NCBI RefSeq assembly: GCF_947179165.1
Contig: NC_077239.1
Coordinates: 17,196,501-17,260,500, forward strand
Direction: 5' to 3'
Origin: Solanum dulcamara
Taxonomy: Eukaryota > Streptophyta > Magnoliopsida > Solanales > Solanaceae
Length of the DNA: 64,000 nucleotides
Under the pieces are notes generated by a model, which did no database searches, had not been told where the DNA came from, and saw only the letters and a list, made by a program, of their open reading frames with translations. Positions within the stretch are counted from its first letter, which is position 1; each line of letters starts with the position of its first letter. A program made the translations under genes and the position numbers. This document shows positions 60,930 through 64,000 of the stretch, piece after piece.

Positions 60930-61560
60930 TTTGCCTCTGAATGAGAATGTACCAGAATATTATTAATTAATACAATGACGAAGATGTCTAAAATGACCTG
61001 GATATACTATTCATCAGGTTCATAGGGCATTCATCAATTCGAAAAACATTTCAAGAAACTCAAAATGGCTATATCTAACCCTGAAGGTTATTTTTGGAAT
61101 ATTACTTTCTCAAACAAGTTCCCAGTGGTACCCTAAATATAAATTAGTCTTTGGGAAGCATCCGACATCATATAGTTGGACAAAAACCCATCAATCCTTT
61201 GTAGGGAATATTTGTTCTTTGTAACTTATTCATTTTTTGATAGTCTATACACTTCTACAATAAGTCATCTTTCTTCCGCACAAATAACACAGGTGCACTG
61301 CATGGTGATGCGCTAGGCCTAATGAAGCCCTTATATAGTATATCTTTCAATTGTTCTCTCAATTCCTTCAATTTTACTGGTGTAATTCTATATGGGTGAA
61401 TTGATACCGGATGGGCATTTGATAATGTATCAATAGAAAAATCAATCTCCCGTTCTAGGAAAATACCAGGAAGCTCGCCTGGAAATACATCTAGAAACCC
61501 ATTGACCACTAGAATAAATTGAAGAGTCGATGGCTTAGCATTGATATCTTAAACTCACTT
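60930..61560 (-). pseudogene. G5 reverse transcriptase with mutated catalytic site
   Basis: 61255-61509: VFPGELPGIFLEREIDFSID and [28 protein letters not shown] (the usual PWGAP is PCSAP). The catalytic segment near 60940-60985 reads FVIVLINNILVHS where relatives have FIDDILVYS: both catalytic Asp are Asn (60959-60964). Inactive even without the frame breaks. Confidence 0.75.
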
Positions 61561-62050
61561 GGACAATATGATAAATTTAGCCTTTAGTAGTCATTTCTTT
61601 TCCTAAAGATTTGAAATAAACTTGCCTTTCGGTGTTGCCGCATTAGTCTTCCATTCTCGTACTACTTCCCCTAGAAACTAAAATCTACTAGTCTCCTCTC
61701 AATATTCGACATTGGTATAATAAGATGCCAACCAATTCATGCCCATATTAATAACAAAGTCGTGTATCTTTACCTCTATCAGGTCTATAAATTTCTGCCG
61801 ACAAAAAATTTTTACCATAAAACCTCGATAAATCCTCTTGAGCATAAATAGTCAGTCAGATAAGAAACACAATGCATGATTTAGATTTGATATGTACTTA
61901 TAACTCTGTTCTATTGCACGATCTGTCAATTGAAATAAATGTAACCATTCCTAAATGTCCTGTAGCCTCCTAATTATAAATTTGGTATATAACACACCCA
62001 TAAAGAAGACTCTACTAGATATATCTTGTGGACTCTCTGGGACATGACCT

Positions 62051-62061
62051 GCTCTGATACA
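62051..62061 (-). other. G5 primer-binding site, initiator tRNA-Met
   Basis: Minus strand TGTATCAGAGC, matching the tRNA-Met site except near its start. The 5' LTR follows at about 62066. Confidence 0.7.
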
Positions 62062-62065
62062 GAGT

Positions 62066-62898
62066 TTTCACACCTCAAACTAGGGAAGGCATAACTGGCA
62101 CTGAATACCTTATTCAACCGAGTTAGCCACTAAAACATGTTAACTGACTCAACTGTAGGCCCAGAAGGTCTGGCAACATAACATGTAAAATACTAAGCCT
62201 GGACCATTAAGGTCATAACCTAAATAACAACAATTCATATAGACGAAGGTAGACAAGCCACAAATAATAAAATACTAGCTAGCTGATGAGGCCGCAAATG
62301 AAGACATATATATGTACATACATATTTATACATGCCAAGCCTATAGGGATTGAGATTGGAAGCTGTAGAAATAAATCAAAAATATTGTGTCTACAATATC
62401 CTCTAAGAGTGTCATAAGCACTGGTTAGGACAAGTCCCCCCGACTATACCCAAACTGTACAACAAAAGTAAACATCCTATGAAAGCTTCGGGAAGAGGTA
62501 GAGCTTACCAACTCCCTGTTGAACCATGAATCCAAGTGAATGGGTCGATCAGTATCCCTACCTGGACCTGCACATATGAAATAAAAATGCAGTGTCCTAA
62601 GGAATGGGACATTAGTACGAATAAAAATGTACGAATATTTAAGGCAGAAAGTGAAATCATAAATAGTTGCTATAAAAAGGGTAATGGAGATACCAACTAG
62701 AACTGAAACTCAAATAGCCTTCATGGCTGACATATGACATCTTAATAATCAAATATGCATAGTATGCTCAAGTAATCGTATGTTGTGAATACACATATAT
62801 AAATACAAATGCGTGACATACCCAACCAAATATTAACAATGACAGTCTCTTCCAATAGCTAACAAGTATCATCATATTGCCATTATGTGGCCATCTGT

Positions 62899-62944
<46 letters not shown>

Positions 62945-64000
62945 TCCGGGCGAATAGGCCCCTTACCTCTGATTATAGCTTAGAGTCCATACATAACATG
63001 CTATGTATGATATGAACTTTAAATACACGTAGTAGGCCATAACAAGGACTTAGTCAATCTTGGCTCATTGGTACTCTTGTTCTCATGATCTCATAACTAC
63101 TTTCATATAACATGCAAATGACTCATAGAAACTCATATACTTTTAGAATAAACCCAAATAATTATATTGACTTTAGAAAGATAACTTAAACCTGAGGGTG
63201 TTCATAAAGAGCTTAAGGTGCTTCACTTAGCTTGTATATATGTTTCTTTAATAGTTTGTAAAAGATAGTATTTCAAAAAAATACATGTCCTTTAGTAGTT
63301 TAAACATACGAGTTACATTTGAGAGTTTAAGAAATTGGCGTATTATTTTAAAGTTTTTCAGAAAAATATATTAGCGGGGAAGGAGGACTGATTGCAAATT
63401 CTTAATGTTCCTCCATTATCTTTTTAAGTCAAAACACCCAAAGAAGAATAAGAATTTATACTCATGGACCTATAGTCAAGGGAATCGACAAAACGACACA
63501 TAGATGATGCATACCCTATATAACTGAACGAGTGGAATATCAGCATAATGGAGTCACGAGAATACTTCAACTGTGATTCCAATAGCTTTTGCAGAAGGTC
63601 TTTCTAGCAATAAAATAGTAAAATATTGCATTTGACGATTTAGGAGTTTTTTAAAATTCATGCTCAAAAGAAGGACAATTCTTAGTCTTAACATACCTCG
63701 ATTCTGGGTCTTGCGGTATTAATATAAACTGTACCCCTTCCTTACAGTATGTAATCTACACAGAATCAAGTGACACAACCATTACAAACAGAATATTAAC
63801 ACGTCAGGGCAAAGTAGCAATTTAGAGATTACTAGGAGAGTGATTAGTTCGTTGGATCCTTTTTATATGTATGCTTCATTATATTTTCTTCTACAAATTA
63901 CAACCATAAATTAATGACGTAGCAAATAATTTTCCAGCAGGTTTTAACAATTTGAAGCCTACGACATAGCCCATCACAAGCAAATAGAGTATGCCTACAC
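62066..64000 (-). repeat. G5 5' LTR, runs off the window
   Basis: Starts after the primer site with TTTCACACCTCAAAC. Non-coding, with the phrase CGGGCGAATAGGCC (62947) that resembles the conserved CCGGNTGAATATGCC of G1 LTRs, and an AT microsatellite. The upper end is not in the window. Confidence 0.6.
62902..62940. repeat. (AT)n microsatellite
   Basis: 39 bp of alternating AT within the G5 LTR. Confidence 0.9.

Larger units (their letters stand above)
58448..62065 (-). mobile_element. G5: minus-strand Ty3/gypsy chromovirus interior
   Basis: Polypurine tract, hairpin, chromodomain, integrase, RNase H, reverse transcriptase, protease region and leader in minus order, then a tRNA-Met primer site at 62051-62061. 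The gag region is absent or unrecognisable: only about 0.5 kb separates the protease region from the primer site. The coding parts are heavily mutated. Confidence 0.75.

Overview
This is a plant nuclear window, made almost entirely of transposable elements in various states of decay around one apparently intact host gene. A eudicot, most likely Solanaceae, is suggested by three things: a five-exon patellin-6-type gene with GT-AG introns, Tekay/Del-like Ty3/gypsy chromoviruses primed by initiator tRNA-Met, and a LINE whose 3' tail matches the tail I recall for the TS SINE family of that plant family. The species cannot be fixed from the sequence.

Left part (1-21 kb). A large minus-strand LTR-like sequence (about 60-2645) abuts an RTE-type LINE (2646-5776) whose endonuclease/reverse transcriptase frame is open except for one TAG. 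AT-rich intergenic DNA with a small MITE candidate follows. A structurally complete but decayed minus-strand Ty3/gypsy element, G1, fills 9478-18239. A foldback MITE-like element (18478-19144) and a solo LTR with exact target duplication (19229-19910) come next.

Middle part (21-41 kb). Gypsy element G2 (from 21199) has its 3' LTR split by a second LTR element, N1 (22838-30468), with a perfect CCAAG target duplication. N1 has no recognisable protein genes. It carries, on its own sense strand, about 104 nt of near-canonical 5S rRNA sequence with its internal promoter boxes. G2 runs into G3 (32879-36384), a deletion derivative, and then into a truncated Copia element (36385-38620) with LTR-like sequence behind it.

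Gene island (about 40-46 kb). PATL6-like gene at 41082-43359 (424 residues: CRAL-TRIO N-terminal helix region, SEC14 lipid-binding domain, GOLD domain). Intron 4 holds a LINE/SINE tail insertion. Downstream lie two MITEs, one of which was later invaded by an LTR element that left a 467-bp solo LTR.

Right part (46-64 kb). Copia gag debris (46.35-47.4 kb) precedes a plus-strand gypsy element, G4 (48483-57825, CCTTA duplication). G4 was invaded in gag by an element now reduced to a 2.3-kb solo LTR (ATCGA duplication), and between zinc knuckle and protease by a hAT-type foldback element. Another minus-strand gypsy element, G5, fills 57831-64000 and runs off the window.

Recurring themes are tandem arrays with ACGTG-core units in three unrelated LTR types, and a small conserved hairpin beside the polypurine-tract end of five gypsy copies. 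All coordinates come from reading by eye; no alignment or database search was run.
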